DNA of 64,000 nucleotides. It comes from Gemmatimonadota bacterium. GTDB lineage: Bacteria; Gemmatimonadota; Gemmatimonadetes; Longimicrobiales; Gaopeijiaceae. This document shows positions 1 through 8,865 of this stretch, one piece after another. The stretch's first letter is position 1, and every line of letters starts with the position of its first letter. Under the pieces are notes generated by a model. The model worked only from the letters and a program-made list of their open reading frames with translations, was not told the DNA's origin and ran no database searches. Made by a program: the position numbers and the translations under genes. The stretch spans positions 1-64,000 of the forward strand of contig JAWKQN010000006.1 of the NCBI GenBank assembly GCA_041390125.1. Direction: 5' to 3'.

Positions 1-477
1 CAGCGCCTGCCGGCCCTGCGGGTCCAGCAGGACGGCCACCTGGTTGGGGGACGCGGGCACGCCCGTCTCCGTCAGGAACGTCCGCACGGCGTCGGCGGCA
101 CCCTCTTCCTGGTTGGCGGCCGTGTCCAACCGGTTGAAGAAGCGCTGAAGCGCGGCCTCCATGGTGTCGGCGGCGCCGGGCCGGACATCGAAGGTGGGCG
201 GCACGGCGGCCGCCGCCTGGGCGCGTTGCCGCTCCAGCTCCTCTGCCGAGCGGGGGACCGCGAACGAGAACCGCGCAATGACGGTCTCGGGCGCCACGCG
301 CCCGACGGTGTACCCGTCCAGGTCGGTGCGGGGGATGGGGGGGAACGCCAGCGTGATCCCCACCGCGAGCAGCACCAGCAGCAGCACCCGCGCGCCGTGG
401 AACGCCAGGGCGCCGACCCGATCCGTGCGCGCCGGACCGGACAGGCGTCCGAGCACCCCCTGGCCGGGCGCGTTCAC
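1..477 (-). CDS. PgpH/YqfF-type 7TM-HD phosphodiesterase, N-terminal part (runs off left edge)
   Basis: The visible 159 codons match the N-terminus of the 7TMR-HDED family: a short cytoplasmic start, one transmembrane helix (about residues 20-38, rich in V, L and A), then an extracytoplasmic region with the typical 'VGRVAPETVIARFSF' and 'AAAAVPPTFDV' stretches. Family members continue into a 7-helix core and a cytoplasmic HD domain that hydrolyses cyclic di-AMP; that part lies outside the window. The GTG start at 477 overlaps the phoH stop (GTGA), so the two genes are translationally coupled, as is common for phoH-pgpH-ybeY loci. The family call rests on the N-terminal domain only. Confidence 0.8.
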   Translation of the reverse strand, partial: MNAPGQGVLGRLSGPARTDRVGALAFHGARVLLLVLLAVGITLAFPPIPRTDLDGYTVGRVAPETVIARFSFAVPRSAEELERQRAQAAAAVPPTFDVRPGAADTMEAALQRFFNRLDTAANQEEGAADAVRTFLTETGVPASPNQVAVLLDPQGRQAL

Positions 478-1460
478 CGCGTCTCCTCGGTGGCCTCGGC
501 GTAGGCGCGGATGATGTCCTTGACGAGGCGGTGCCGGATGACGTCGGCCGCGTCGAGGTAGACGAACTCGATGCCGTCGATCCCCTTGAGGATCTGCTCG
601 ACCTCGAGCAGGCCGGAATCCGAGCGGCGCGGCAGATCGATCTGGGTCGTGTCCCCCGTGATGACCACCTTGGAGTTCAGCCCCAGCCGCGTCAGGAACA
701 TCTTCATCTGCGCGGAGGTGGCGTTCTGCGCCTCGTCCAGGATCACGAACGCGTCCGACAGCGTGCGGCCCCGCATGTAGGCGAGCGGCGCGATCTCGAT
801 GGCGCGCGCCTCGAGCGCCGCCTGCACCCGGTCGCGCGGCATCAGGTCTTCCAGCGCGTCGTAGAGCGGACGCAGGTACGGATCCACCTTCTCCTGCAGG
901 TCACCGGGGAGGAAGCCCAGGTTCTCGCCGGCCTCCACCGCGGGACGCGCCAGGATGATGCGGCGCACGCGCTTCTTGTAGAGCGCGTCGACCGCCATCA
1001 CCACCGCCAGGTAGGTCTTGCCCGTCCCCGCGGGACCGATGCCGATGACCACGTCGTGCGCGGCGATCGCCTGCAGGTACTCCTGCTGGCCCTCGGACTT
1101 GGCCGTGACCGACCGCCGCGAGCCGGGCAGGCTGATGCGCACCGCTTCGCTCGGCGAGACGAGGCCGTTGCCGCTCCCCGACCCCGCTCCGTCCGCGAAG
1201 CGCGCCACGTCGGACGCATCGAATGGGGCGCGCATGCGCGCCAGCTCGATCATGTGGAGCGCGACCGTCACGGCCGCCTCCACCGCCTCCAGCGGGCCGG
1301 ACAGCACCAGGTAGGTGCCGCGGAAGACGACGCGCACGCCGAAGCGACGCGCCAGCTCCTGGAGGTTCGCGTCGGAGACGCCGGCCAGCAGGAGCGGGTC
1401 GGCCCCCTCGGCGTCGAGGCGGTGCTCGACGAAGGAATCCGTGCGATCGGTCAAGGCCAT
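474..1460 (-). CDS. phoH: PhoH family ATPase (PhoH/PhoL)
   Basis: This 328-residue cytoplasmic protein is a PhoH-type P-loop NTPase linked to RNA metabolism and ribosome maturation. It has an N-terminal KH-like segment (about 20-75), a Walker A motif GPAGTGKT at residues 142-149, and Walker B 'FVILDEAQN' near 237-245. The motif 'ITGDTTQIDLP', typical of PhoH, follows. The length is usual for the family. It lies 7 nt downstream of aspS and overlaps the PgpH-type gene, so it is probably read from the same leftward transcript. Confidence 0.95.
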   Translation of the reverse strand: MALTDRTDSFVEHRLDAEGADPLLLAGVSDANLQELARRFGVRVVFRGTYLVLSGPLEAVEAAVTVALHMIELARMRAPFDASDVARFADGAGSGSGNGLVSPSEAVRISLPGSRRSVTAKSEGQQEYLQAIAAHDVVIGIGPAGTGKTYLAVVMAVDALYKKRVRRIILARPAVEAGENLGFLPGDLQEKVDPYLRPLYDALEDLMPRDRVQAALEARAIEIAPLAYMRGRTLSDAFVILDEAQNATSAQMKMFLTRLGLNSKVVITGDTTQIDLPRRSDSGLLEVEQILKGIDGIEFVYLDAADVIRHRLVKDIIRAYAEATEETR

Positions 1461-1467
1461 GACTCTG

Positions 1468-3252
1468 CTACCCCTCGGAGCGGCGCAGGCTCAGATGCAG
1501 CTCCGCCAGCTCCACGTCGGTCACCGGGCTCGGTGCCCCCTCGAAGAGGGCGCGCGCCGCGGTCGTCTTGGGAAACGCCACCACGTCGCGCAGGCTGGAG
1601 GCCCCCGCGAAGCGCTGGACGATGCGGTCCATGCCGAGCGCGATCCCGCCGTGGGGCGGTGCCCCCTGGTCGAGCGCGCCCAGCAGGAACCCGAACTTCT
1701 GGTCGATCTCGGCGTCGTCGAGGCCGAGGAGGTGGAAGATCCGCCGCTGCAGGTCCGAGCGGTGGATGCGCAGGCTGCCCGACCCCAGCTCGGTGCCGTT
1801 GAAGACCAGGTCATAGGCCTGGCCGCGCACGCGGGCCGGGTCGGTGTCCAGCAGCGCCATGTCCTCCGGGTGCGGCATCACGAAGGGGTGATGCCCCGCC
1901 GCCAGCGAGCCGTCCTCGTTCTCCTCGAAGAGCGGGAAGTCCACCACCCACAGCCACGCCTCGCCCTCCAGCACGCCGCCCGTGCGCACCCAGGCCGGCA
2001 CCCGCACGGCGTCCAGGGCCGCGCTGGTGATCCGGTCGCGGCCGCCCGCGGCCAACGCCAGGTCTCCGATGCCCAGGCCCAGCCGGTCGGCGCGGGCGTC
2101 GTCCAGGCCCCGCGACAGCGGGCCCGACAGGCCGTCCGCGGTCCGCTTGGCCCACAGCAGGCCGGGCGCGCCCGCCTTCTTGGCCAGGCCCTCCAGCTCC
2201 TCGATCTCCTTGCGCGACAGGCTGGCGCCGCCCGGCACGATCAGGCCGCGCACGCGGCCGCCCTCCGCCAGGATGCCGTCCACGATCTTGAGGCCGGCAC
2301 CTTCCAGCGCAGCCGACCAGTCGGACAGCTCCAGCGGGCAGCGCAGGTCCGGACGGTCCGACCCGTAGCGCTCCATCACCTCCCGGTGCGTGGTGCGCGG
2401 GAACGGGAGCGGCGCGTCGATGCCGGCCACGCCGGCCAGTCGGTGCATCAGCCCTTCGATCCAGACCAGGATGTCCTCGGGCTCGATGAAGGCGGCCTCG
2501 ACGTCGATCTGGGTGAACTCGGGCTGGCGATCGGCGCGCAGGTCCTCGTCCCGGAAGCAGCGCGCGATCTGCATGTAGCGATCGAACCCCGCGATCATCA
2601 GGATCTGCTTGTAGATCTGCGGGCTCTGCGGCAACGCGAAGAACTGCCCCGGATGCACGCGGCTCGGCACCAGGAAGTCGCGCGCGCCTTCGGGCGTGCG
2701 CTTGGTGAGCATCGGCGTCTCGATCTCGAGGAAGCCGTGCTCGTGGAAGTAGTTGCGGGCCTCGAGCACCAGCCGGTGCCGCAGCATCAGGTTGCGCTGC
2801 AGCTCGGGCCGGCGCAGGTCCAGCACCCGGTGCTGGAGACGCAGGTCCTCGGCCGGCAGCTCCTCCTCCGGCGTGCGGTAGACCGGGATGGCCGGCACGG
2901 CCGCGTCCGAGAGCACCTCGAGCGAGCGGGCCTGCACCTCGATCTGGCCGGACGCCATGTCCGGATTGCGGGCGTCGGCGGGCCGGAGCCGCACGGTGCC
3001 CTGCACACGCACCACGTCCTCGGCCCCCAGGGCCGAGGCCCGCTCCACGCTCTCCGCCTCCGTCCAGTCCGGACCGCAGGAGATCTGGACGATCCCGGAG
3101 CGGTCCCTCAGGTCCAGGAAGAACAGACCGCCCAGGTCGCGGCGCCGGTGCACCCAGCCCACGAGCGTGACGTCGGTGCCCTCGTGCTCCGGCGTCAGAT
3201 GGCCGAGGAACGAGGTGCGGAGCGTGGTCTGTCCGGTTTCGGTCGGGTTCAT
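1468..3252 (-). CDS. aspS: Aspartyl-tRNA synthetase (bacterial type, probably Asp/Asn)
   Basis: The 594-residue class II aminoacyl-tRNA synthetase charges tRNA-Asp with aspartate. The order is an N-terminal OB anticodon-binding domain ('DVTLVGWVHRRRDLGGLFFLDLRDRSG'-type, residues 25-55), the catalytic core with motif 2 'CFRDEDLRADRQPEFTQID' near 230-250, a GAD insertion (about 300-420), and motif 3 'GIALGMDRIV' near the C-terminus. The full length and GAD insertion mark the bacterial form. The ATG start at 3252 overlaps the stop of the upstream VanZ-like gene (ATGA). Whether it is discriminating or also charges tRNA-Asn cannot be judged here. Confidence 0.97.
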   Translation of the reverse strand: MNPTETGQTTLRTSFLGHLTPEHEGTDVTLVGWVHRRRDLGGLFFLDLRDRSGIVQISCGPDWTEAESVERASALGAEDVVRVQGTVRLRPADARNPDMASGQIEVQARSLEVLSDAAVPAIPVYRTPEEELPAEDLRLQHRVLDLRRPELQRNLMLRHRLVLEARNYFHEHGFLEIETPMLTKRTPEGARDFLVPSRVHPGQFFALPQSPQIYKQILMIAGFDRYMQIARCFRDEDLRADRQPEFTQIDVEAAFIEPEDILVWIEGLMHRLAGVAGIDAPLPFPRTTHREVMERYGSDRPDLRCPLELSDWSAALEGAGLKIVDGILAEGGRVRGLIVPGGASLSRKEIEELEGLAKKAGAPGLLWAKRTADGLSGPLSRGLDDARADRLGLGIGDLALAAGGRDRITSAALDAVRVPAWVRTGGVLEGEAWLWVVDFPLFEENEDGSLAAGHHPFVMPHPEDMALLDTDPARVRGQAYDLVFNGTELGSGSLRIHRSDLQRRIFHLLGLDDAEIDQKFGFLLGALDQGAPPHGGIALGMDRIVQRFAGASSLRDVVAFPKTTAARALFEGAPSPVTDVELAELHLSLRRSEG

Positions 3253-3659
3253 GGACGGGTGGCGCGCGCCCGCACGCCGTGGAGGGCTCGAAGGAGAAGG
3301 AGGACCACCGTGTACCCCACGCTGACCCCGAAGACGTCCGCCGTCCAGTCGCCCCAGGAGGGCATCCGGTACGGCACGAAGCGCTGATGCAGCTCGTCCA
3401 CCGCGCCATAGAAGTAGCCGGCGGCGAGCGGCGCGGCGTGACCGCGGCCGATGGGCTGGCCGTGTTGACCCCAGGCCAGCAGCCCCCCCAGGACGGCGTA
3501 CATGCCGAAGTGGATGAGCTTGTCGTTGTTGGCGAAGGTGACGACCCGCGGAACGGTGCGGAGCTCACTCAGCAGGAACAGGATGGTCGCCCAGGCCAGA
3601 GCGGGTCCCCATGAGACGATCCAGCGACGCAGGCGGGGGGTTGGGCTCTGGGGCGGCAG
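3249..3659 (-). CDS. VanZ-like small membrane protein, probable CTG start
   Basis: The family signature is clear: helix 'LAWATILFLLSEL', 'NNDKLIHFGMYAVLG', then 'DELHQRFVPYRMPSWGDWTADVFGV' and a last helix before a basic tail. The first ATG in frame (3503) would remove the first helix and the conserved K-L-I-H-F region. Open frame continues upstream to a TAG near 3691, but contains no ATG, GTG or TTG. A CTG at 3659 is preceded by AAGGAG with a 5-nt gap, so I choose it; this gives 136 residues, normal for VanZ proteins. It heads the leftward operon with aspS. Specific function is unknown. Confidence 0.72.
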   Translation of the reverse strand: MPPQSPTPRLRRWIVSWGPALAWATILFLLSELRTVPRVVTFANNDKLIHFGMYAVLGGLLAWGQHGQPIGRGHAAPLAAGYFYGAVDELHQRFVPYRMPSWGDWTADVFGVSVGYTVVLLLLRALHGVRARATRP

Positions 3660-3759
3660 ACGCGCTCCTTGGGTTGGGTCGCCGAGAGGCGCTTCGGCGC
3701 TCGTTCCCGTGCAGGCGGCGTGCGGCTAACTTAGCCGGGCCCCAAACCCCCATCAAGGA

Positions 3760-4839
3760 ATGTCCGAGCCTCTTTCCGGCCCCCAGGACGACCGTCCCAA
3801 CCTCCTCGGGCTCGAGCCCGACGCGCTCCATCACGCCCTGGGACGCCACTTCGCGGACCGCGGCCAGCCCCGCTTCCGGGCGGGCCAGGCGGCCCGGTGG
3901 ATCCTGGAGGAGCGGGCCACGTCCTTCGAGGCCATGACCGACCTGCCGGCCGGCGAGCGTGAGGCGCTGGCGGCGGCGTTCAGCCTGGACGAGCCCACCC
4001 TGGCCGAGGTGCAACGGTCCCAGGACGGGACCACCAAGCACCTGTGGCGGATGGCGGACGGGGAGCTGGTGGAGTCGGTGCTGATCCCCGCCCGGGACCG
4101 GCTGACGCTGTGCATCTCCTCCCAGGCCGGGTGCGCCATGGGCTGCACGTTCTGCGCGACCGGGTGGAGCGGATTCCGCCGGCAATTGGATACGGCGGAG
4201 ATCATCGGGCAGTACCGCGCCTCCCAGCGGTGGGCGGACGAGAACGAGTACGGCCGGATCTCCAACGTGGTCTTCATGGGCATGGGCGAGCCGCTGGCCA
4301 ACCGGAAGGGCGTCTTCCCCGCCCTGACGCTGCTGAACGCCGGCTACGGGCTCGGCGCCCGCAAGATCACCGTCTCCACGGTGGGCCTGGTGCCCGGCCT
4401 GGAGGAGCTGGCGCGCCGGCCGGAGCAGTTCACGCTGGCCCTGTCCCTCCACGCCCCCAACAGCGATCTCCGCCGGGAGCTCATCCCGCTGGAGAAGCGC
4501 TATCCCCTGCCCCAGGTCATGGCCGCGCTCGAGGCCATCCAGGCCGCCGGCGGCCGCCGCGTCACCTTCGAATACACGATGATCCGGGACGTCAACGACG
4601 CCCCGGAGCTGGCCCCCGAGCTGGCCCGCCTGGCGCGGTCCATCGGCGCGTTCGTGAACCTGATCCCGTTCAACCCCATCCCGTGGCAGGACTGGAAGCC
4701 CAGCGAGCCCAAGCGCATCCAGCACTTCCAGGACGTGCTGGACCGGGCCGGCGTGATGGTGGCGGTGCGGGAGCCCCGCGGCCGGGACATCGATGCGGCG
4801 TGTGGGCAGCTCCGGGCGAACGTGGTGCCGATGGGGTGA
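3760..4839 (+). CDS. rlmN: Dual-specificity 23S rRNA/tRNA adenine C2-methyltransferase RlmN
   Basis: This radical-SAM enzyme methylates C2 of A2503 in 23S rRNA and of A37 in some tRNAs. The 359-residue protein shows the CxxxCxxC cluster at Cys125, Cys129 and Cys132 ('CAMGCTFC'), the SAM-binding 'MGMGEPLAN' loop and a C-terminal Cys348 ('DAACGQL') that serves as the resolving cysteine in the family. The N-terminal accessory domain is present. It diverges from the VanZ-like gene; the gap of about 100 nt must hold both promoters. The accessory island begins shortly after its stop. Confidence 0.96.
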   Translation: MSEPLSGPQDDRPNLLGLEPDALHHALGRHFADRGQPRFRAGQAARWILEERATSFEAMTDLPAGEREALAAAFSLDEPTLAEVQRSQDGTTKHLWRMADGELVESVLIPARDRLTLCISSQAGCAMGCTFCATGWSGFRRQLDTAEIIGQYRASQRWADENEYGRISNVVFMGMGEPLANRKGVFPALTLLNAGYGLGARKITVSTVGLVPGLEELARRPEQFTLALSLHAPNSDLRRELIPLEKRYPLPQVMAALEAIQAAGGRRVTFEYTMIRDVNDAPELAPELARLARSIGAFVNLIPFNPIPWQDWKPSEPKRIQHFQDVLDRAGVMVAVREPRGRDIDAACGQLRANVVPMG

Positions 4840-5045
4840 GGGGGGTGCATCCGGCAGGGGGCTTCGCGGCCTCCGGTGTCGGGGGCACTGTGGTGGGGCG
4901 ACCCATCGTGTCGGGATAAGGCCGGAGGCGGTGTGGCGGTCGGACCTCTCGTGTCGCAGTATATCCGGGACATCACTTCGGCCGTTGGGCGCTTAGCCGG
5001 ACCGGAGGGCTGGCCAAAGGTGGTTAGGCATCACGAGGAGTCGAC
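4840..5045 (+). other. Intergenic junction between rlmN and the cassette array
   Basis: No gene is seen. At 4984-4990 the heptamer GTTGGGC fits the integron core-site consensus GTTRRRY. No partner RYYYAAC box was found upstream, so this could be the start of the array (an attI-like or truncated attC remnant). A strong Shine-Dalgarno GAGGAG lies just before the TTG at 5046. A chance match of the heptamer cannot be excluded. Confidence 0.35.
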
Positions 5046-5708
5046 TTGGGATTCACAGAGTTCGAGGACGAGTTCGATTCCATCCAGGCCTGGACGGCCC
5101 ACGAGGAAGCCCTGCGCCGCCAGAACCGGTATCTACCGTTGGCGCCGGACTACTTCGCCGCCTTAGTGGAGGCATGCCTTGAATACGTCGTCACACTGCC
5201 GGGCGACGACCCCTTCTATCGGGCTCGCATCCACGAGCAACAACAACGATTTGCGTACCCGCTTGACCAAATGGGCGCGCCACCAGCCGCACGTGCTCGG
5301 GGCAACCGTCTTAATCCGTCCGGCATTCCGTATCTCTACCTTGCCTCTGATCAGGACACGGCAATTGCCGAAGTGCGCCCATGGCGCGGCGCCCTTGTGT
5401 CAATCGCTTGCTTCACCCCGACGGGGGGATTGCGAGTTGCAGACCTCCGCCCGGACGTAGTGGAGTCGGACGCAGCCGTACAGTGGGTTGGCTGGATGCT
5501 TAGTCGTCCGGCGCACCGTGAGGACCCACTCGCGTATGTGGCGTCTCAGCACCTATCAGAGGTGCTGAAGAGCCGTGAGCTGGACGGCGTCGTCTACGGA
5601 TCTGCGTTGGGGATGGGACACAACCTCGCCCTGTTCTCGCCGGGTGCCGCAACACCCTCCGAGGTCGACGTCTTCGAAGTCAGCGATGTCCACTATGACT
5701 ATGGCTAG
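5046..5708 (+). CDS. RES-domain protein, putative NAD+-degrading toxin (cassette 1)
   Basis: The 220-residue protein carries a full RES fold: 'DPFYRAR' with Arg59, 'NPSGIPYLYLASD' and 'TAIAEVRP' with Glu109, and 'VVYGSALG' with Ser186, the residues that name the family. RES toxins degrade NAD+. TTG is chosen as start because AGGAG lies 5 nt upstream. It is preceded by a GTTGGGC heptamer and followed 46 nt after its stop by attC site 1, so it is the gene of the first cassette. No Xre/MbcA-type antitoxin is adjacent. The C-terminus ('VHYDYG') is intact, so the gene is probably functional. Confidence 0.85.
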   Translation: MGFTEFEDEFDSIQAWTAHEEALRRQNRYLPLAPDYFAALVEACLEYVVTLPGDDPFYRARIHEQQQRFAYPLDQMGAPPAARARGNRLNPSGIPYLYLASDQDTAIAEVRPWRGALVSIACFTPTGGLRVADLRPDVVESDAAVQWVGWMLSRPAHREDPLAYVASQHLSEVLKSRELDGVVYGSALGMGHNLALFSPGAATPSEVDVFEVSDVHYDYG

Positions 5709-5754
5709 GGTACCTTGGGAGCTTGAACGCCCCGCCGCACCTCCGCGGAGTTAT

Positions 5755-5870
5755 GCCTAACCATGAATTGCTGCTGACCGGGTAAGCTGCGCGGGCCCGG
5801 AGTACTCGCCTGGCGGCTCGCTCTCCGGGTCGGCATCATGGTCCGGCAGCAGAATTCCAATCCGATAGAC
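5755..5870 (+). other. attC site 1
   Basis: It starts with GCCTAAC (5755-5761), has the left arm GAATTGCTGCTG, a GC-rich variable centre, the right arm CAGCAGAATTCC, and ends with GATAGAC (5864-5870). The terminal heptamer differs from GTTRRRY at its second base, which may impair recombination. The arms can pair with an unpaired G, as in functional attC hairpins. Confidence 0.8.
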
Positions 5871-6001
5871 CGCGAACCGTACCTTACGTGAACTCGAACA
5901 GTTCTTCAATAGCGCTTTGTTGCGGCGCTGGATCGCCTCACGACCAGGTTCCCCGCGTCGTGGGGCACGTGTGACGTTCGGCGATCTGCTGTCTCCGCTT
6001 T

Positions 6002-6970
6002 GTGCGTCTCCCCGCTTCCGGAGTCGGCTCAGGCTCAGTTCACGTGGCGGCAGGGCATGGCAACGCGTACCTATTCGTCTTCTTCCTGTCGTCGTCGCCC
6101 GCGCTGTCTGGGATCAACGGAATGCTCTTGCCTGATGAACTCGAAGAGACCAAGAACTTCCTGGAAGATGTTGAAAATCTCATTAACTACCTGCTGCTAA
6201 CAGCCTACGTCGTCGCGTGCTACTGGTTCCTGAAGCAAACGTACTCGGTCCGCGGAGAGTTGCCCTGACCGGGATCGACGTCCCCGATACTGCCCCTGAC
6301 CCAAGCATAGCCCGTCGAGGCTACTTGGGTGCCCTGCTGGTGTTCCTGCTGTCCATGATCGGTATGGCGGGCTACGCACAAGAGGTGCGGAACTACGATT
6401 CGCACTATTGGTTCATGGCTGCTGGACCGCCCAACGCACAGTACGGTGGCCTCGGCTCTACTACTTGTCAGCGAATCTCTTCTTCTAGCTCTCGTGCTTT
6501 GGGTAGCCGCACTTCGAGCTCGTGAGAGTGGGCAACGACATCAGTCGCCAGGTGAAAGGAGCTCTGAATAGCCGAGATGATGTCCAGCTCGCATCCTGGA
6601 TGGACGACCGCGAGACGCGCATCAGGCTCGCACCCTTCAGCAGGTACGTAATGACTTCTGAAGGTCATAGTGTTCTTGCTGTTCTTGAACATGCTCACCT
6701 GGAAACTGAACGAACGAAACGTCAGCGTCATGTACGCCGTTGGTGTCTTCTTCGTCGCAGTTCTTGGGATCTGCTCACTCTACCCCGCTATGGAATTCAG
6801 TATCGGCTGTTCCAGATACGCCAAGCGGCTGGAGAACAGTCCTACCTCGATATCCGTCTACCGTGGCAGAGGGGGTCGCTGCCTTCATCGACGGCCTGCT
6901 GTTCACCCACTTTGTGTCCTACATGCTTGGAGACGCGACCGGGTCTCTCTTCGAGAAGCTCCTAAGTTAG
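6002..6970 (+). pseudogene. Decayed multi-spanning membrane protein gene (cassette 2)
   Basis: No single frame spans this cassette, but protein-like pieces follow one another in changing frames. They are 'LPDELEETKNFLEDVENL' with helix 'INYLLLTAYVVACYWFL' (about 6120-6245), helix 'YLGALLVFLLSMIGMAGYA' (6320-6380), helix 'SALLLVSESLLLALVLWVAAL' shortened at its end (6449-6510), 'MFLLFLNMLTWKLNERNVSV' with a further helix (6670-6800), and 'FIDGLLFTHFVSYMLGD' near the end (6890-6940). The order of helices and soluble loops suggests one polytopic protein broken by several frameshifts. No family is recognised. Confidence 0.5.
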
Positions 6971-7020
6971 CGTTGAGTCGCTGAGAGGGTTGGAGACGGC
7001 TCTCATTGACAGGGAGCGCG

Positions 7021-7138
7021 GCCTAACCCAGAATTGCTGCTGACGCATGCCTCAAGAGCGGACGGGTAAGCGACGGCTTGCGACCTCCGACCGATGGATG
7101 GCATCCCCAGGGCGCAGCAGAATTCCAATCCGTTAGCC
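7021..7138 (+). other. attC site 2
   Basis: It begins GCCTAAC (7021-7027) and ends GTTAGCC (7132-7138), both full consensus boxes. The inner arms are GAATTGCTGCTG and GCAGCAGAATTCC with a variable centre of about 70 bp. This is the best-preserved site of the array and is expected to be recombination-competent. Confidence 0.87.
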
Positions 7139-7154
7139 AACCCGGAGCAAGCCG

Positions 7155-8147
7155 GTGAAGGAGGTCCTGCTTTCATTTCTTCGAGACCTCGGGGCACATG
7201 AAGCAGTTGGCCTCCTCAAAGCGGCGGAGTTTTCCAGCAGCGTTGAGTCTGGCATCTTCGACGAGCCGATTCTTTACCTTACGATCCGCTGCGCCAAGCT
7301 CGACGCCGATGCGTTGGACGCCCTTCCGACGCGAGATCGCCAACGAATCGTCGACGGCTGGCTTCATGCTGATCCGACTATCGCCGAACGTGCGACTCCT
7401 ACGGTTGATCGCCTGAGGTTTGAGAGCCTCCCTGGCTTGGATTCACCGGATCCCGTTCTTGCGGAACTGTTGATACAACGCGGACTGATGATCGACGTCG
7501 CGACGGGTGGTGCCCGTTTCAACGACGTGGACGACTACTTCAAGGCTCGGCAACGCCGTATCGACCGTCTCTTGACAGCTCGAGGGATGACGAACCCCGT
7601 CGAGTTCGAGAGTCTTTGGGACTGGTATAGGCATTGGACTGAGCAAGAACTGATGTCCTATTCCGAGCGCAGGCGCTTCGTCTATGACCTGTTCCGCCCC
7701 GTCCTCCAGTCCGTACTGGGTTCCGTAGCTCCGGCACCGGCGGTTCCTCGGCCGCCAACGGGCTGGGAGCGGGTGGACCGTGGAACCGAGAAGGCTCGAG
7801 AGCGTCTTTCGGAAGCAAAGGATGAGGAGGACTATCAGGCAGTTGGCCTCCTGTGCCGCGAGGTCCTGATCTCCCTGGGGCAAGCCGTGTTTGACCCGGA
7901 GAAGCACACATCCCTGGACGGCGTCGACCCGAGCTCCACGGATGCCAAGCGACAGTTAGAAGCCTTCCTAGCGACGGCAGTGCCTGGGAGTTCGAACGAG
8001 ACACTGCGTCGACATGCGAAGGCAGCGGTCGCTCTAGCACTCGACCTTCAGCATCGACGCACGGCAGACCTGAAGCTCGCCCGCCTGTGTCTAGAAGCTA
8101 CGGCGTCAGCCGTCGCGGTAGTATCCATCCTCGCGGACCGGTTTTGA
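7155..8147 (+). CDS. Uncharacterised cassette protein with Abi/HEPN-like C-terminal region (cassette 3)
   Basis: The 330-residue protein starts at GTG 7155, 17 nt after attC site 2, with GGAG upstream. The C-terminal 120 residues hold 'AVGLLCREVLISLGQAVFDP', 'STDAKRQLEAFL', 'NETLRRHAKAAVALALDLQH' and 'LCLEATASAVAVVSI'. I associate this helical pattern with the C-terminal domain of several putative abortive-infection proteins; this is from memory, not a search. The N-terminal part is charged and not recognised. No membrane helix or signal peptide is seen. The frame is intact while neighbouring cassettes are decayed, so it may be under selection. Confidence 0.6.
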   Translation: MKEVLLSFLRDLGAHEAVGLLKAAEFSSSVESGIFDEPILYLTIRCAKLDADALDALPTRDRQRIVDGWLHADPTIAERATPTVDRLRFESLPGLDSPDPVLAELLIQRGLMIDVATGGARFNDVDDYFKARQRRIDRLLTARGMTNPVEFESLWDWYRHWTEQELMSYSERRRFVYDLFRPVLQSVLGSVAPAPAVPRPPTGWERVDRGTEKARERLSEAKDEEDYQAVGLLCREVLISLGQAVFDPEKHTSLDGVDPSSTDAKRQLEAFLATAVPGSSNETLRRHAKAAVALALDLQHRRTADLKLARLCLEATASAVAVVSILADRF

Positions 8148-8166
8148 CGGCTTCGTGGGGCCGGCT

Positions 8167-8173
8167 GGCTAAC
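8167..8173 (+). other. Left half of a disrupted attC site (GGCTAAC)
   Basis: GGCTAAC lies 20 nt after the cassette 3 stop and matches the RYYYAAC box at all but its second base. The IS110-type element begins 2-3 nt further on. The matching right box GTTAGAC is found at 11589, immediately beyond the other end of the element. The simplest reading is an attC site split by the insertion. Confidence 0.5.
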
Positions 8174-8865
8174 CATCAGCTCCTCGGCGTCGAAGATCTC
8201 GCCGGTCTTCCAGAGTCGCAGGGTGAGTGCGGCCAGCTTGCGCGCCAGGGTGACGCGAGCGCGCTCCTCGCGCATCCCCTTGGCCAACAGGCCATCATAG
8301 TACTCGCGCAGAGGACCGGGCTTGCCAGTCGCGGCATTGGCTGCACCCTTGAAGACGCCCTTCACGCGCCGGTTGTGGTTGCGATTGAGGCCACGGGTCA
8401 GGGGGCGGCGCTGCCGCCGAGGCACTGTGCCGTGGACCAGCTCGTGATCTGCGCTCGAGTGCGTCACGACGGCCAGGCCCGCGTAGGCCCAGAGGTTCCG
8501 CTTGGTGCGGAAGCGCCAGGGCGTCCCCAACGTGGCCAGCAGGACCGCGATCCGGACCGGCCCGAGGTACGGGATCGCTCTCCAGCACCGGCCAGGCCGG
8601 ATCCTTCTTCGCTTCGGCGACCATCGCGACCTTGGCCTTCTTGCGTAGCGCCGAGATCACGTCCAACTCGGCGTACAGGCCGCGGGTCGCAGCCGGCGCC
8701 TCGTTCCGGCAACTTCGCGATCCAGCGCGCTCGACCGTGCCGCTCGTAGACGGCTTTGCCGGGCGTCCGAATCGCGCGCGCTCGGAACAGCGCCTTATGT
8801 AGAGGCACCCCCAAGCTAGGAGTCTAGGGACACGAAGTTTTACGCACCGACCATGCGGGCACAGC

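Noticed and set aside
1315..3387. An open frame of 690 codons on the plus strand
   Set aside because: It is antisense to aspS, whose domains are complete; the plus-strand translation has no recognisable domain.
4984..4990. GTTGGGC as a proven attI site
   Set aside because: Only the heptamer is seen; no integrase gene or integrase-binding repeats are nearby, so it is kept as a weak boundary mark only.
5755..5870. Inverted repeat considered as a transcription terminator or REP element
   Set aside because: The boxes RYYYAAC and the arm conservation with two other sites in the same orientation fit attC much better.
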